From positions 62,001-126,000 of the forward strand of contig JAFPXH010000005.1 in assembly GCA_017394705.1 (NCBI GenBank): 64,000 nt of DNA, given 5' to 3'. Both the position numbers and the translations under genes were made by a program. The DNA comes from Paludibacteraceae bacterium. Lineage in GTDB: Bacteria; Bacteroidota; Bacteroidia; Bacteroidales; Paludibacteraceae. A model generated the notes under the pieces. That model made no database searches, was not told the origin of the DNA, and saw only the letters and a list, made by a program, of their open reading frames with translations. Shown piece by piece: positions 50,249 to 59,179 of this stretch (its first letter is position 1; each line of letters starts with the position of its first letter).

Positions 50249-52380
50249 TCCTTACTATGGCTTTAGCCACTACCGTAATGGCAGCGACCGCTGCTACGAA
50301 TCCGTTCTTTGAGTATAAGAATTGGAAAACGCCGCATGGCACGTACCCGTTTAATGAAATTCATGCAGAGCATTATATGCCGGCTTTTGAAGAGGCGATG
50401 AAACAAGGACTGCAGGAGATAGATGCAATTGTCAATAACCCCGCAGCACCTACTTTTGCCAACACGATTGAAGCGTATGAGTCTGCAGGCGAGATGTTAG
50501 GTATCGTAGCAGGCTGTTTTTACAATCTGACCAGTGCAGAGACGAATGATACACTCCAGCAAATTGAAATGGAGTTAAGTCCTAAAATGTCCGAGTACTC
50601 CGCTACGATTCGTTTGAATGAAGGGCTCTTTAAGCGTATTAAGGCGGTCTATGACCAGCGTAGTAAACTCAAACTGAACAAGGCGCAAGCCAAGTTGCTG
50701 GAGGATATATATGATAGTTTTGCTAATAATGGCGCCAACCTCAGTCCTGAGGACAAAGAGAAATACCGTGAACTGAGTGCTAAATTGAGCAAGTTGACTC
50801 TCCAATACGGCCAGAATGTACTGAAGGCTACCAACGCATGGTCAATGCTTATCACGGACGAAGCACTATTAGCCGGTCTGAATGACGATACCAAAGCTAT
50901 CCTGCGCGCTAATGCGGAGAAGAAAGGAAAAGAAGGATGGTTGCTTAATCTCAAGCCTACCACAACTATCCCGGTGATGCAAGATCTCGACAATCGCGAT
51001 ATCCGTCGTGAACTCTATATGGCGAATGCGGGTAAATGCGTAGGAGGGGAGTTTGATAACACCGGTCTGATTGTAGAAATCGTTAATACACGTCTTGCAT
51101 TGGCACAACTTTTCGGCAAGAAAAACTACGCAGAGAAAGCCCTTGACAAACGCATGGCAGAGACGCCTGAAAACGTTTATAAACTGCTTGACGAATTGCG
51201 TGATGCATACATGCCGACCGCGCGCGAAGAAATAGCAGAATTGCAACAATACGCATCTTCGCATGGTTTATACGCCACTTTGCAACCATGGGACTTCAGT
51301 TACTATTCCAAGAAATTGAAGCAAGAAAAGTATGCTCTTTCAGATGATGATTTACGCCCGTATTTTGAGCTGGAGAATGTCAAAAAAGGAGTCTTTGGTT
51401 TGGCAGAAAAATTGTATGGACTTAAGTTTAAAGAGAATAAAAAGATTCAGGTATATCATCCGGAAGTAACGGCTTATGAGGTATTTGACGAGAAAGGTAA
51501 ATTCTTGGCTGTTTATTATGCCGATTTCCATCCGCGTGACGGCAAACGAGGTGGAGCATGGATGAATGATTTCCAGCCGCAGTATATCAAAGGCAAGAAA
51601 GATCATCGTCCGCATATCGTGAATGTGATGAACTTTACTCGTCCTACCGCAGACAAGCCGGCACTTTTCACTTATAACGAGGTGCGTACCTTCCTGCATG
51701 AGTTTGGTCACGGTCTTCACGGTATGCTTACGCGTTGCCAGTACAGCGCGCAGAGTGGAACGAATGTGCCGCGTGACTTTGTAGAGTTGCCGAGCCAGTT
51801 TAATGAAAACTTCATTGACGAGAAAGAGTTCCTCGATACGTTTGCCAAGCATTACAAGACAGGCGAGAGTCTGCCGCAAGAACTGCGGGATAAGATGCAT
51901 GCATCGCAGACCTACCATGCGGCTTACGCGTGTGTTCGTCAACTCAGTTTCGGCTATCTCGATATGGCTTGGCATAGTCTGGACAAACCGTTTGAGGTCA
52001 ATGAGAGCCTTGGAACGCTGGAATCCGTAGTACGCTTTAGCGACAAAGCCATGGAACAGGTACAGGTTATGCCTAATGTTCCCGGAACGCAGATGGCATG
52101 TGCCTTCACGCATATCTTCTCCGGTGGTTATGCAGCAGGATACTACAGCTATAAATGGTCGGAGTTGTTAGACGCTGACGCTTTCTCAGTCTTCAAAGCA
52201 GCGCAAAAGAAAAGCGGCACTATTTTTGACAAAAAGGCCGCCAAACGTTTCCGCGAGAATATCTTGGAGAAGGGTGGAACAGAGAAAGCGATGGATTTGT
52301 ATAAGCGTTTCCGTGGCGGAGAACCAACCATCAACGCGCTTCTTGAGCGAGATGGTATCAAGGCAATGGAAATAAAATAA
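50230..52380 (+). CDS. dcp: M3 family zinc peptidase (peptidyl-dipeptidase Dcp-like)
   Basis: 716 residues. The signal peptide ends near TAATA, so the enzyme is probably periplasmic, as is usual in Bacteroidota. The zinc motif HEFGHGLH starts at His490; Glu491 is catalytic. Downstream LPSQFNENFI and HIFSGGYAAGYYSYKWSELL hold further active-site residues. M3 enzymes of this group release dipeptides from peptide C-termini. It is the last gene before a strong terminator and is convergent to clpB. Confidence 0.93.
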   Translation: MANHKLFLTMALATTVMAATAATNPFFEYKNWKTPHGTYPFNEIHAEHYMPAFEEAMKQGLQEIDAIVNNPAAPTFANTIEAYESAGEMLGIVAGCFYNLTSAETNDTLQQIEMELSPKMSEYSATIRLNEGLFKRIKAVYDQRSKLKLNKAQAKLLEDIYDSFANNGANLSPEDKEKYRELSAKLSKLTLQYGQNVLKATNAWSMLITDEALLAGLNDDTKAILRANAEKKGKEGWLLNLKPTTTIPVMQDLDNRDIRRELYMANAGKCVGGEFDNTGLIVEIVNTRLALAQLFGKKNYAEKALDKRMAETPENVYKLLDELRDAYMPTAREEIAELQQYASSHGLYATLQPWDFSYYSKKLKQEKYALSDDDLRPYFELENVKKGVFGLAEKLYGLKFKENKKIQVYHPEVTAYEVFDEKGKFLAVYYADFHPRDGKRGGAWMNDFQPQYIKGKKDHRPHIVNVMNFTRPTADKPALFTYNEVRTFLHEFGHGLHGMLTRCQYSAQSGTNVPRDFVELPSQFNENFIDEKEFLDTFAKHYKTGESLPQELRDKMHASQTYHAAYACVRQLSFGYLDMAWHSLDKPFEVNESLGTLESVVRFSDKAMEQVQVMPNVPGTQMACAFTHIFSGGYAAGYYSYKWSELLDADAFSVFKAAQKKSGTIFDKKAAKRFRENILEKGGTEKAMDLYKRFRGGEPTINALLERDGIKAMEIK

Positions 52381-52407
52381 AATAAAATAACTCCATTCAT
52401 TAGCTAT

Positions 52408-52440
52408 ACGAAAAAGAGCGCATCGGCGCTCTTTTTTCGT
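52408..52440. terminator. Bidirectional terminator between dcp and clpB
   Basis: ACGAAAAAGAGCGC-atcg-GCGCTCTTTTTTCGT; A-run on one side and T-run on the other serve both strands. An AATAAAAT tandem (52370-52390) precedes it. Confidence 0.9.
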
Positions 52441-52471
52441 ATATGATATCATCTAATGCTATCAAGTTCTA

Positions 52472-54538
52472 TCAATTACGGAACTTCAATTCTCCGTCCC
52501 GCAGTTCAACGATAACCGGTTTCTTCTGGTCTACTTTTCCGGCTATAATGGACTTGCTTAACTCATTGAGAACGAGGCGTTGCAGAGCTCGTTTAACAGG
52601 TCTGGCACCGAATTGCGGGTCATATCCTTCTTTGGCGATATATTCAATCGCATCGTCCGTGACGCGCAGGTCGATTCCTTGGCTCTCCAGCATCTTGTGG
52701 ATGCGGCTTACTTGTAGACCCACTACTGCTTTGATGTCCGCTTCACTCAATTCGCTGAAGTGTATAATCTCATCAATACGATTGATGAACTCCGGTCGTA
52801 CAGAGGCACGCAGTTGCTCTTCCGTAAGGTTGGATGTCATGATAATCAAGGTGTTCTTGAAGTTCACAACACGCCCTTTGTTATCCGTCAGACGCCCGTC
52901 GTCCAGTACTTGCAGCAGCACATTGAATACATCCGGATGTGCTTTTTCAATCTCATCGAAGAGTACGACAGAGTAGGGTTTGCGGCGTATAGCTTCCGTC
53001 AATTGACCGCCTTCATCGTAACCCACGTATCCGGGAGGTGCACCGATAAGTCGCGTGGCAGAGAATTTCTCTTGGTACTCACTCATATCGATACGCGTGA
53101 TCATGTTTTCATCGTCAAAGAGATAGTCCGCTAACGCTTTGGCTAACTCCGTTTTGCCGACACCGGTAGTACCGAGGAAGATGAACGAACCGATAGGTCT
53201 TTTCGGGTCTTGTAGCCCTGCCCGGCTTCTCCGGATAGCATCGCTCACGGCTTCTATGGCCTGGTCTTGACCAATAATCCGTTTATGTAACTCTTCCTCC
53301 AAATGGAGCAGTTTGTCACGTTCCGATTGCATCATCTTTGCTACAGGAATACCGGTCCATCGTGCTACTACTTCTGCTATGTCGTCTTCATCGACTTCCT
53401 CTTTGATAAGTGCCTGATCGCTAATGGCATGCAGGGACTCTTGCGCCGATTTGATATTCGTTTCGGCAGCAGGAATCTGGCTGTAGCGTATCTCCGCCAC
53501 TTTGCCGTAGTCGCCTTCGCGTTCAGCTACTTCAGCCTGGTGCTTCAATGTCTCGATACGCGCTTTTTCGTTCTGTATCGTAGCCACGTAGCCTTTTTCC
53601 TTATTCCAACGTGCATTCAGTTCATCGGATTGCTTTTTCAGGTCCGCTAACTGTGTTTCGATGGCTTTCAGTTTGGCATCGTCCTTATCGCGTTTGATAG
53701 CTTCTCGCTCAATCTCCAACTGCTTGATTTGACGGTCGAGCGAATCGATTTCCTCAGGTTTGGAGTCCACTTCCAAACGCAGTTTGGCAGCTGCTTCATC
53801 AATCAGGTCTATCGCTTTATCCGGCAAATAACGATCGGTGATGTAACGAGCCGAAAGAGTGACCGCAGAGATGATTGCGTCATCTTTGATACGCACTTTG
53901 TGGTGCGTCTCATATCGCTCTTTCAGTCCTCGCAGAATAGAGATGGTGGCAGCCTCATCCGGCTCATCAACCATCACTTTTTGGAATCGTCTCTCAAGTG
54001 CTTTATCGGTCTCGAAATACTTCTGATACTCATCGAGTGTAGTAGCTCCTATGGCCCGTAAATCGCCACGTGCAAGTGCAGGTTTCAGTATGTTCGCTGC
54101 ATCCATGGCACCGCTGGATTTACCGGCCCCTACGAGTGTGTGTATCTCATCGATGAAGAGGATAATCTCTCCAACTGCCGCGACCACTTCGTTAACTACA
54201 CCTTTGAGCCTTTCCTCAAACTCACCCTGATACTTCGCGCCGGCTATCAGCGCACCCATATCCAGCGAGTAAATCTGTTTCTTTTTCAGGTTCTCCGGAA
54301 CGTCTCCCCGGATGATTCGATGGGCCAAACCTTCTGCGATGGCCGTTTTACCAACACCCGGTTCTCCAATGAGAATAGGGTTGTTTTTCGTTCTCCTCGA
54401 GAGGATTTGCAGTACCCGTCTTATCTCGTCATCTCTGCCGATGACCGGATCTAATTTGCCTTCCCGAGCCCGCTCACACAGATTGATGGCGAACTTCTTG
54501 AGGTTTTCGTTTTGATTGTTCTGAGTCGTTGCATTCAT
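52472..54538 (-). CDS. clpB: ClpB-type disaggregase lacking the N-terminal domain
   Basis: 688 residues, where ClpB is about 860. It starts a few residues before [20 protein letters not shown], i.e. at the linker after the Clp_N domain, so that domain is absent. Both AAA+ modules remain: Walker A GEPGVGKT at residues 58-65, the middle coiled-coil domain (about 270-400), a second Walker [11 protein letters not shown] and NRIDEIIHF. After IIMTSNL about 30 residues normally found before RPEFINRID are missing. No N-domain reading frame lies upstream. ClpB unfolds aggregated proteins with DnaK; N-domain-less forms occur naturally in E. coli by internal initiation and remain active. Confidence 0.92.
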   Translation of the reverse strand: MNATTQNNQNENLKKFAINLCERAREGKLDPVIGRDDEIRRVLQILSRRTKNNPILIGEPGVGKTAIAEGLAHRIIRGDVPENLKKKQIYSLDMGALIAGAKYQGEFEERLKGVVNEVVAAVGEIILFIDEIHTLVGAGKSSGAMDAANILKPALARGDLRAIGATTLDEYQKYFETDKALERRFQKVMVDEPDEAATISILRGLKERYETHHKVRIKDDAIISAVTLSARYITDRYLPDKAIDLIDEAAAKLRLEVDSKPEEIDSLDRQIKQLEIEREAIKRDKDDAKLKAIETQLADLKKQSDELNARWNKEKGYVATIQNEKARIETLKHQAEVAEREGDYGKVAEIRYSQIPAAETNIKSAQESLHAISDQALIKEEVDEDDIAEVVARWTGIPVAKMMQSERDKLLHLEEELHKRIIGQDQAIEAVSDAIRRSRAGLQDPKRPIGSFIFLGTTGVGKTELAKALADYLFDDENMITRIDMSEYQEKFSATRLIGAPPGYVGYDEGGQLTEAIRRKPYSVVLFDEIEKAHPDVFNVLLQVLDDGRLTDNKGRVVNFKNTLIIMTSNLTEEQLRASVRPEFINRIDEIIHFSELSEADIKAVVGLQVSRIHKMLESQGIDLRVTDDAIEYIAKEGYDPQFGARPVKRALQRLVLNELSKSIIAGKVDQKKPVIVELRDGELKFRN

Positions 54539-54566
54539 AGTTATAGTGATTTTAGTTAGTATTCGT

Positions 54567-54604
54567 AATTACGTGATTACGTGATCCCGTGATTCCGTAA
54601 TCAG
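54567..54604. repeat. Word repeat (GTGATTACGTGATT) upstream of clpB
   Basis: CGTAATTAC, GTGATTAC, GTGATCCC, GTGATTCC and GTAATCAG in tandem, period 8 nt. No TAnnTTTG promoter for clpB is visible next to it. Confidence 0.85.
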
Positions 54605-54689
54605 TTTGTCACTAAACGATGTACAAACTATGTTCCAAACCCCTTCAGACTGACAAAATGGCAGTAATGTGCATTTTTGCTACCATCTA

Positions 54690-54735
54690 TTTGCATATTT
54701 CATTTTTTTGCAGTACCTTTGCAGCGACAAAGGTT
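54690..54735 (+). promoter_or_regulatory. Acyltransferase promoter with palindrome
   Basis: TTTGCATATT (54690-54699) and TACCTTTG (54714-54721). The inverted repeat ACCTTTG-cagcga-CAAAGGT (54715-54734) again includes the -7 element, with the second pair changed relative to the other promoters. Confidence 0.8.
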
Positions 54736-54741
54736 TTGATT

Positions 54742-55395
54742 ATGAATCGCTATACTCTGGGTAAGATATGTAAATTTTTCTTTCACTGGCACTATGACAT
54801 CCGGGTGACAGGTGAAGAGACGCTTCGTGACGGGTCGGTGCACCTGGTACTGCCTAATCATACGGCTTATATTGATCCGTTGTTATTGTTCAGTGAGATG
54901 TGGTGGCTGCCCATTAGTCCGATGGTGGACGAGTTATTCATGCGCAAGCGTTTTTACCGGCATATCCTGAACAAAGCGGATGCCATCGAGGTTCCGGATT
55001 TGAACAAGAGCGCTATGTCGCGTGAGGAAGGAGTTGCGGCTGCAGGGGCGCTGAGCAGAATAGCAATAGACAGCCTGGCCAAAGGGAAACAACTCTGTTT
55101 CTATCCTTCGGGTCACGTGAAGACGGTGGATAGGGAAGTGATTGGTAACCGGCGGATGGCCTACGAAGTATGCAAAGAGTTGCCAGCGGGCGTGCGCGTA
55201 ATCCTTTGTAGAATGCGCGGGTTGGAGACCAGCCGATGGTCCAAACTCAAACCCAAACAGTGGAAATGGCGCCGCACCGTGACGATGCTCTTTGAAGATC
55301 ATACCGAGGAATTGAGAGAGTGGGCACAGACACTCGACCGAAGAGCCTTTAATGAACAACTCGAGAACTGGTATGATGGAAGGATGAGAGAATGA
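54742..55395 (+). CDS. 1-acyl-glycerol-3-phosphate acyltransferase family protein
   Basis: 217 residues of the PlsC/LPLAT superfamily. The catalytic NHTAYIDP fits NHxxxxD (motif I), and FYPSGHVK is the motif III equivalent (usually FPEGTR). A start further upstream (54619) would translate the promoter, so the ATG at 54742 is chosen. Proteins of this type acylate lysophosphatidate or a related lipid; the divergent motif III leaves the acceptor open. It is a single gene followed by a word-repeat tract. Confidence 0.8.
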   Translation: MNRYTLGKICKFFFHWHYDIRVTGEETLRDGSVHLVLPNHTAYIDPLLLFSEMWWLPISPMVDELFMRKRFYRHILNKADAIEVPDLNKSAMSREEGVAAAGALSRIAIDSLAKGKQLCFYPSGHVKTVDREVIGNRRMAYEVCKELPAGVRVILCRMRGLETSRWSKLKPKQWKWRRTVTMLFEDHTEELREWAQTLDRRAFNEQLENWYDGRMRE

Positions 55396-55425
55396 TGAAA
55401 TGATGGATTGATGGAATGATGCCTA
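55382..55425 (+). repeat. Word repeat (GAATGATG)
   Basis: GAAGGATGA, GAGAATGATGA, AATGATGGATT and GATGGAATGATG. It covers the last codons and the stop of the acyltransferase gene. Confidence 0.8.
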
Positions 55426-55480
55426 CGGCACGATTTTTGTAGTAATAAGTGGCAATAAAACATATAAATAAACTAAAATC

Positions 55481-56962
55481 ATGTCACGAAAAATAGCATA
55501 CATTGTATTACTGGCTCTTTATAGTTCGCTTTTGCCGGCAGCGGACACAACGTATTATACGCTGTCCCAATGCCGTGATCTGGCGGTGTCGAAGGGTGCT
55601 TCTTCGCAATCTCAGCAAGAGTTGCTTTTATCGGCAAAGTACAATCGGCAGGCGGCTTTGGCGGCTATGTTTCCCCGTGTCACGGCTAACGCATCCTATA
55701 TGTGGAATAACGCTAACGTACACCTCTTGGAGAACTCCTCGACCTTCAAGTCCGGAACCGCAACCGTCAATCCCGACGGAACGGCGAATTTCGTATGGAG
55801 CGACGAGAGCGTAGTAGGACAGATCGAAGAGGCCGCAAAGGGTACGGCGTTCGAAGAGGCGGTGACAGGTTTGGCCGACAAGGCCGGACAGGAACTGGCG
55901 GATGGCTATAAGTTGCTCTACGACAAGTTGTCGCCGGATATGAGTCAGATCTTTGTCGCGCACGTCGGTGTGACGCAGCCGATATACGTGGGAGGACGTC
56001 TGGTTCAGTTATACAAGATAGCCAAAGCCTCAGAGGAAATGGCAACTATCCAGTCGCAGGCTAAGCACGATGATATTATATACGGAGTGGACGAGGCGTA
56101 CTGGCGTGTCGTGTCCGTGTCGAAAAAGAAAGAATTGGCAGAGCAGTATTTCAAACTCCTTTGTCAGTTGGAGACGGACGTACGTGAGGCTCTGGACGAA
56201 GGTTTGGTAACTCAAGCGGATCTGTTGAAAGTGACCACCAAGCGCGGTGAGGCAGAGGTGAAGAAACTGCAAGCCGAGAATGGTCTGACGCTTTCGAATA
56301 TGGCGTTGGCGCAAGTATGCGGTTTGCCTCTTGGAACCGCTTTCCGTCTGGATGAGAGCGGTCTGGACGAAATCTCTCTTCCCGTCGATTCAACGGACGC
56401 TGATGCCGCTGTAGTCGGACGTTCAGAGATTCAGTTGCTTCAACAGGCGGAGAAAATAGCCAAGTCCAATGCAAAATTGGCGTCAGCAGGCTTGCAGCCG
56501 AATATCGTGGCGTCAGCAGGATATGTATATACCAACCCCAACGTAGAGAACGGGTTTAGTAACCGCTGGAACGGACGAGGTTTCTTTACCGCCGGCGTCG
56601 TAGTCAATGTGCCTATCGCCCATGCGGATGATATCCTACGTTACAAAGCCGCCAAACATGCGGCGAATGCGATGGCGCTGAAGACGGAAGAAACCCGTGA
56701 ACTGCTGACTTTGCAGACCACGCAGGCCAATCAGAAGTTGGCAGAAGCACAGCAGAAAATCGCCTTAGCCCGTCTCACGCAGGACAACGCGGCCGAAGTG
56801 CTGCGTATGGCGCAAGAGTCGTTCGATGCCGGAATGATTACCGCCTCGGAACTGATGCAGGCTCAGACGGCATGGCTTGCCGCCGCTACAGATCTCGTGG
56901 ATGCCGAGGCGGAAGCCAAAACCACGGAAACACAACTTCGCAAATATTTAGGAAAACTATAG
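55481..56962 (+). CDS. TolC-family outer membrane efflux protein
   Basis: 493 residues with a signal peptide (ALYSSLLPA before ADTTYY). Two OEP repeats with long helices are visible: YTLSQCRDLAVSKG at the mature N-terminus, GVDEAYWRVVSVSKKKELAEQ and, in the second half, NMALAQVCGLP and AQESFDAGMITASELMQAQTA. It forms the outer membrane channel of the exporter encoded by the next three genes. Bases 55426-55480 between it and the acyltransferase tract hold no clear TAnnTTTG promoter. Confidence 0.9.
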   Translation: MSRKIAYIVLLALYSSLLPAADTTYYTLSQCRDLAVSKGASSQSQQELLLSAKYNRQAALAAMFPRVTANASYMWNNANVHLLENSSTFKSGTATVNPDGTANFVWSDESVVGQIEEAAKGTAFEEAVTGLADKAGQELADGYKLLYDKLSPDMSQIFVAHVGVTQPIYVGGRLVQLYKIAKASEEMATIQSQAKHDDIIYGVDEAYWRVVSVSKKKELAEQYFKLLCQLETDVREALDEGLVTQADLLKVTTKRGEAEVKKLQAENGLTLSNMALAQVCGLPLGTAFRLDESGLDEISLPVDSTDADAAVVGRSEIQLLQQAEKIAKSNAKLASAGLQPNIVASAGYVYTNPNVENGFSNRWNGRGFFTAGVVVNVPIAHADDILRYKAAKHAANAMALKTEETRELLTLQTTQANQKLAEAQQKIALARLTQDNAAEVLRMAQESFDAGMITASELMQAQTAWLAAATDLVDAEAEAKTTETQLRKYLGKL

Positions 56963-56964
56963 TT

Positions 56965-57957
56965 ATGAAACATCAGAAAGAAGGAAGTCTGCTGTTAGGT
57001 CTGATTGCACTCCTCACAGTAGTCGTTATTGTTGCGCTGGTAGGTGTACTGGCTCTGCGTCCGGAAAAGACGCTTATCCAAGGGGAAGCCGAAGCTGCGG
57101 AATACCGCGTGTCGGGGAAAGTGCCCGGTCGTATAGAGATGTACCTGTACGAAGAGGGCGAGCAGGTAAAAAAAGGCGACACGCTTGTCGTGATTTATTC
57201 GCCGGAAGTGGAAGCCAAGAAAGCCCAGGCGCTTGCAGCCAGAGAGATGGCCGAGGCGGTGAACCAGAAAGCCAAGAACGGCGCCCGCAACGAGCAGATA
57301 CAAGGCGCATACGAACTATACCAGAAAGCCAAAGCGGGCGAGGAGATTTACCGCAAGAGTTTCGAACGTGTGCAACGTCTGTTTGACAAGGGCGTGGTAA
57401 GCGCTCAGAAACGTGATGAGGTGGAAGCGGAATACAAGGCCGCGCAGGCCACTGTCAAAGCCGCCCGCAGCCAATACCAGATGGCACTCTCCGGCGCTCG
57501 CGAAGAGGACAAAGCGGCAGCCGAAGCACAGGTCGCCAGAGTCGATGGTATTCTGCAGGAAGTAGCCGCTGCCGAGGCGGAGAAATACCTGCTGTCACCA
57601 TGCGACGGAGAGGTTTCGGAGCTCTTCCCCAAAGTGGGTGAACTGGTAGGTCAGGGCTCTCCGGTGATGTCCATCGTCGATTTGAACGATGTATGGTTCA
57701 CCTTCGCCGTTCGCGAGGACATGTTGTCCCGTTTTCCGTTGGGCAGCGTGGTAGAGGTTGTGCTTCCTGCGCTTGGCAACAACGTCAAATATCCGCTTAC
57801 GGTCACTCATATCAAGGCGATGGGGACGTACGCCACCTGGCGTTCCACCAAGCAAAACGGCGGATACGATGTCCGCACGTTTGACGTCAAATGCCGTCCG
57901 ACGGCCACCATCCCTAATCTGCGTCCGGGCATGACAGCGCTGGTTATGGAGAATTGA
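56965..57957 (+). CDS. HlyD/EmrA-type membrane fusion protein
   Basis: 330 residues: an N-terminal membrane segment (LLGLIALLTVVVIVALVGVL), lipoyl-like half-motif RVSGKVPGRIEMYLYEEGE, a long Ala/Glu/Lys-rich coiled coil, the second half-motif LSPCDGEVSELFPKVGE and a beta-barrel. It links the inner membrane permeases to the TolC-like channel. It starts 2 nt after the TolC stop; a longer frame starting inside that gene is an artefact. Confidence 0.9.
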   Translation: MKHQKEGSLLLGLIALLTVVVIVALVGVLALRPEKTLIQGEAEAAEYRVSGKVPGRIEMYLYEEGEQVKKGDTLVVIYSPEVEAKKAQALAAREMAEAVNQKAKNGARNEQIQGAYELYQKAKAGEEIYRKSFERVQRLFDKGVVSAQKRDEVEAEYKAAQATVKAARSQYQMALSGAREEDKAAAEAQVARVDGILQEVAAAEAEKYLLSPCDGEVSELFPKVGELVGQGSPVMSIVDLNDVWFTFAVREDMLSRFPLGSVVEVVLPALGNNVKYPLTVTHIKAMGTYATWRSTKQNGGYDVRTFDVKCRPTATIPNLRPGMTALVMEN

Positions 57958-57984
57958 TTTTAGATTTGAGATTTTAGAATTGAT
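57955..57984 (+). repeat. Word repeat (TTTAGATTTGAGAT) across a stop/start junction
   Basis: TTTTAGATTTGAGATTTTAG, then AATTGATG. It includes the HlyD stop and reaches the start of the first permease gene. The same word is present between uvrA and the antiporter (20738-20766). Confidence 0.8.
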
Positions 57985-59158
57985 GCGAATCATTCTTCAA
58001 AACATATGGCGTGTGCTGGTTCGCGAACTGAGGATGATGTTTGCCCGGCCGCTCTATCTGTTTGCGTCAGTGGGGGTAATGCTGCTATCCACCTTTTTCT
58101 TCCTGACCCTGATGAAAGGCGGGGCGGCCGAGAAGATGCCGATGGCAGTGGTCGATCAGGACCAAACTACCATCTCCCGCCGGCTGATTCATGAGATGCA
58201 GGCTACTCCGTCCGTGGATATACAACTGATTACCAATTCCTATTCCGAAGCCCGCGATGCGATGCAGAAAGGCAAGATTTACGGCATTTTTGTTATCCGC
58301 GAAGGCTTTTACCGCGATTTGGTATCGTTCAAACGTCCTCAGATCGATTTCTATGTGACGAACGCTTATACGGTAGGAGGCAATACGGCGTACAAGCAGA
58401 TGCTGACGATGGCGAATCTCGTATCCGGTGCGTTCCAACGCGAGGTGCTCCGCAAAAAAGGAATGACGGACGATGTGATTATGCACCGCATTCAGCCGAT
58501 CGCCATAGAGGGACATATGGTAGCCAATCCCTGGGGCAATTATTCCATCTATCTGGTCAGCACAATATTGCCGGGCATATTGGGTCTTGTCTGTATCATG
58601 CTGACTATCTTTGCCATCGGTTTTGAACTCAAAGCGCGTACGTCTCATGCCTGGCTTCGCGCCGCGGGCGGCAACTATACGATAGCCATGATCGGCAAAC
58701 TGATTCCTTATACGCTGATCTATCTTATTCTGGGTGTCGGCTGCCATCTGATTCTTTACCGTTTTGTCGGTTTTCCGGTCTATGGCAGTACATGGCGTCT
58801 GATGTTCGGTCTGCTGCTGTATATACTGGCTATGGAAGCATTGGGCATAACGATGATAGGTCTTCTGCCGACGCTTCGTGACGCCCTGTCAATAGGTGCG
58901 CTTTATTCGATGCTGGGTTTCTCTTTGTCCGGTTTCACGTATCCGCAGATGGCGATGTTGCCTCCGGTCAAGGCGCTCTCCTATTTGGAGCCGCTGAGAC
59001 ATTACTACCTCATCTATGTCAACGAAGCGCTCATGGCGGCTCCTGTTGAAAACAGCCTGCCGAACGCCTTGGCGCTCACCCTTTTCATGCTTGCTGCCCT
59101 TTGTGTCGCGCAGCGGCTCCACCGTGCGTTAGTGTATTGGAATTATCCTTTGAAATAA
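57983..59158 (+). CDS. ABC-2 type permease, first of pair
   Basis: 391 residues of the ABC-2 permease family (YhhJ/YbhR-like): one N-terminal membrane helix, a large external domain with MAVVDQDQTTISRRLI and FYVTNAYTVGGNTAYKQ, then five to six helices. It is 21 nt upstream of a second, homologous permease; the two probably form a heterodimer. No ATP-binding subunit lies in the operon. Confidence 0.88.
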   Translation: MRIILQNIWRVLVRELRMMFARPLYLFASVGVMLLSTFFFLTLMKGGAAEKMPMAVVDQDQTTISRRLIHEMQATPSVDIQLITNSYSEARDAMQKGKIYGIFVIREGFYRDLVSFKRPQIDFYVTNAYTVGGNTAYKQMLTMANLVSGAFQREVLRKKGMTDDVIMHRIQPIAIEGHMVANPWGNYSIYLVSTILPGILGLVCIMLTIFAIGFELKARTSHAWLRAAGGNYTIAMIGKLIPYTLIYLILGVGCHLILYRFVGFPVYGSTWRLMFGLLLYILAMEALGITMIGLLPTLRDALSIGALYSMLGFSLSGFTYPQMAMLPPVKALSYLEPLRHYYLIYVNEALMAAPVENSLPNALALTLFMLAALCVAQRLHRALVYWNYPLK

Positions 59159-59179
59159 GTCCCCAACGACTCCTGTCCT

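Noticed and set aside
54619-54741. Upstream extension of the acyltransferase
   Set aside because: The added residues come from the -33 and -7 elements and the palindrome; the ATG at 54742 follows the promoter directly.
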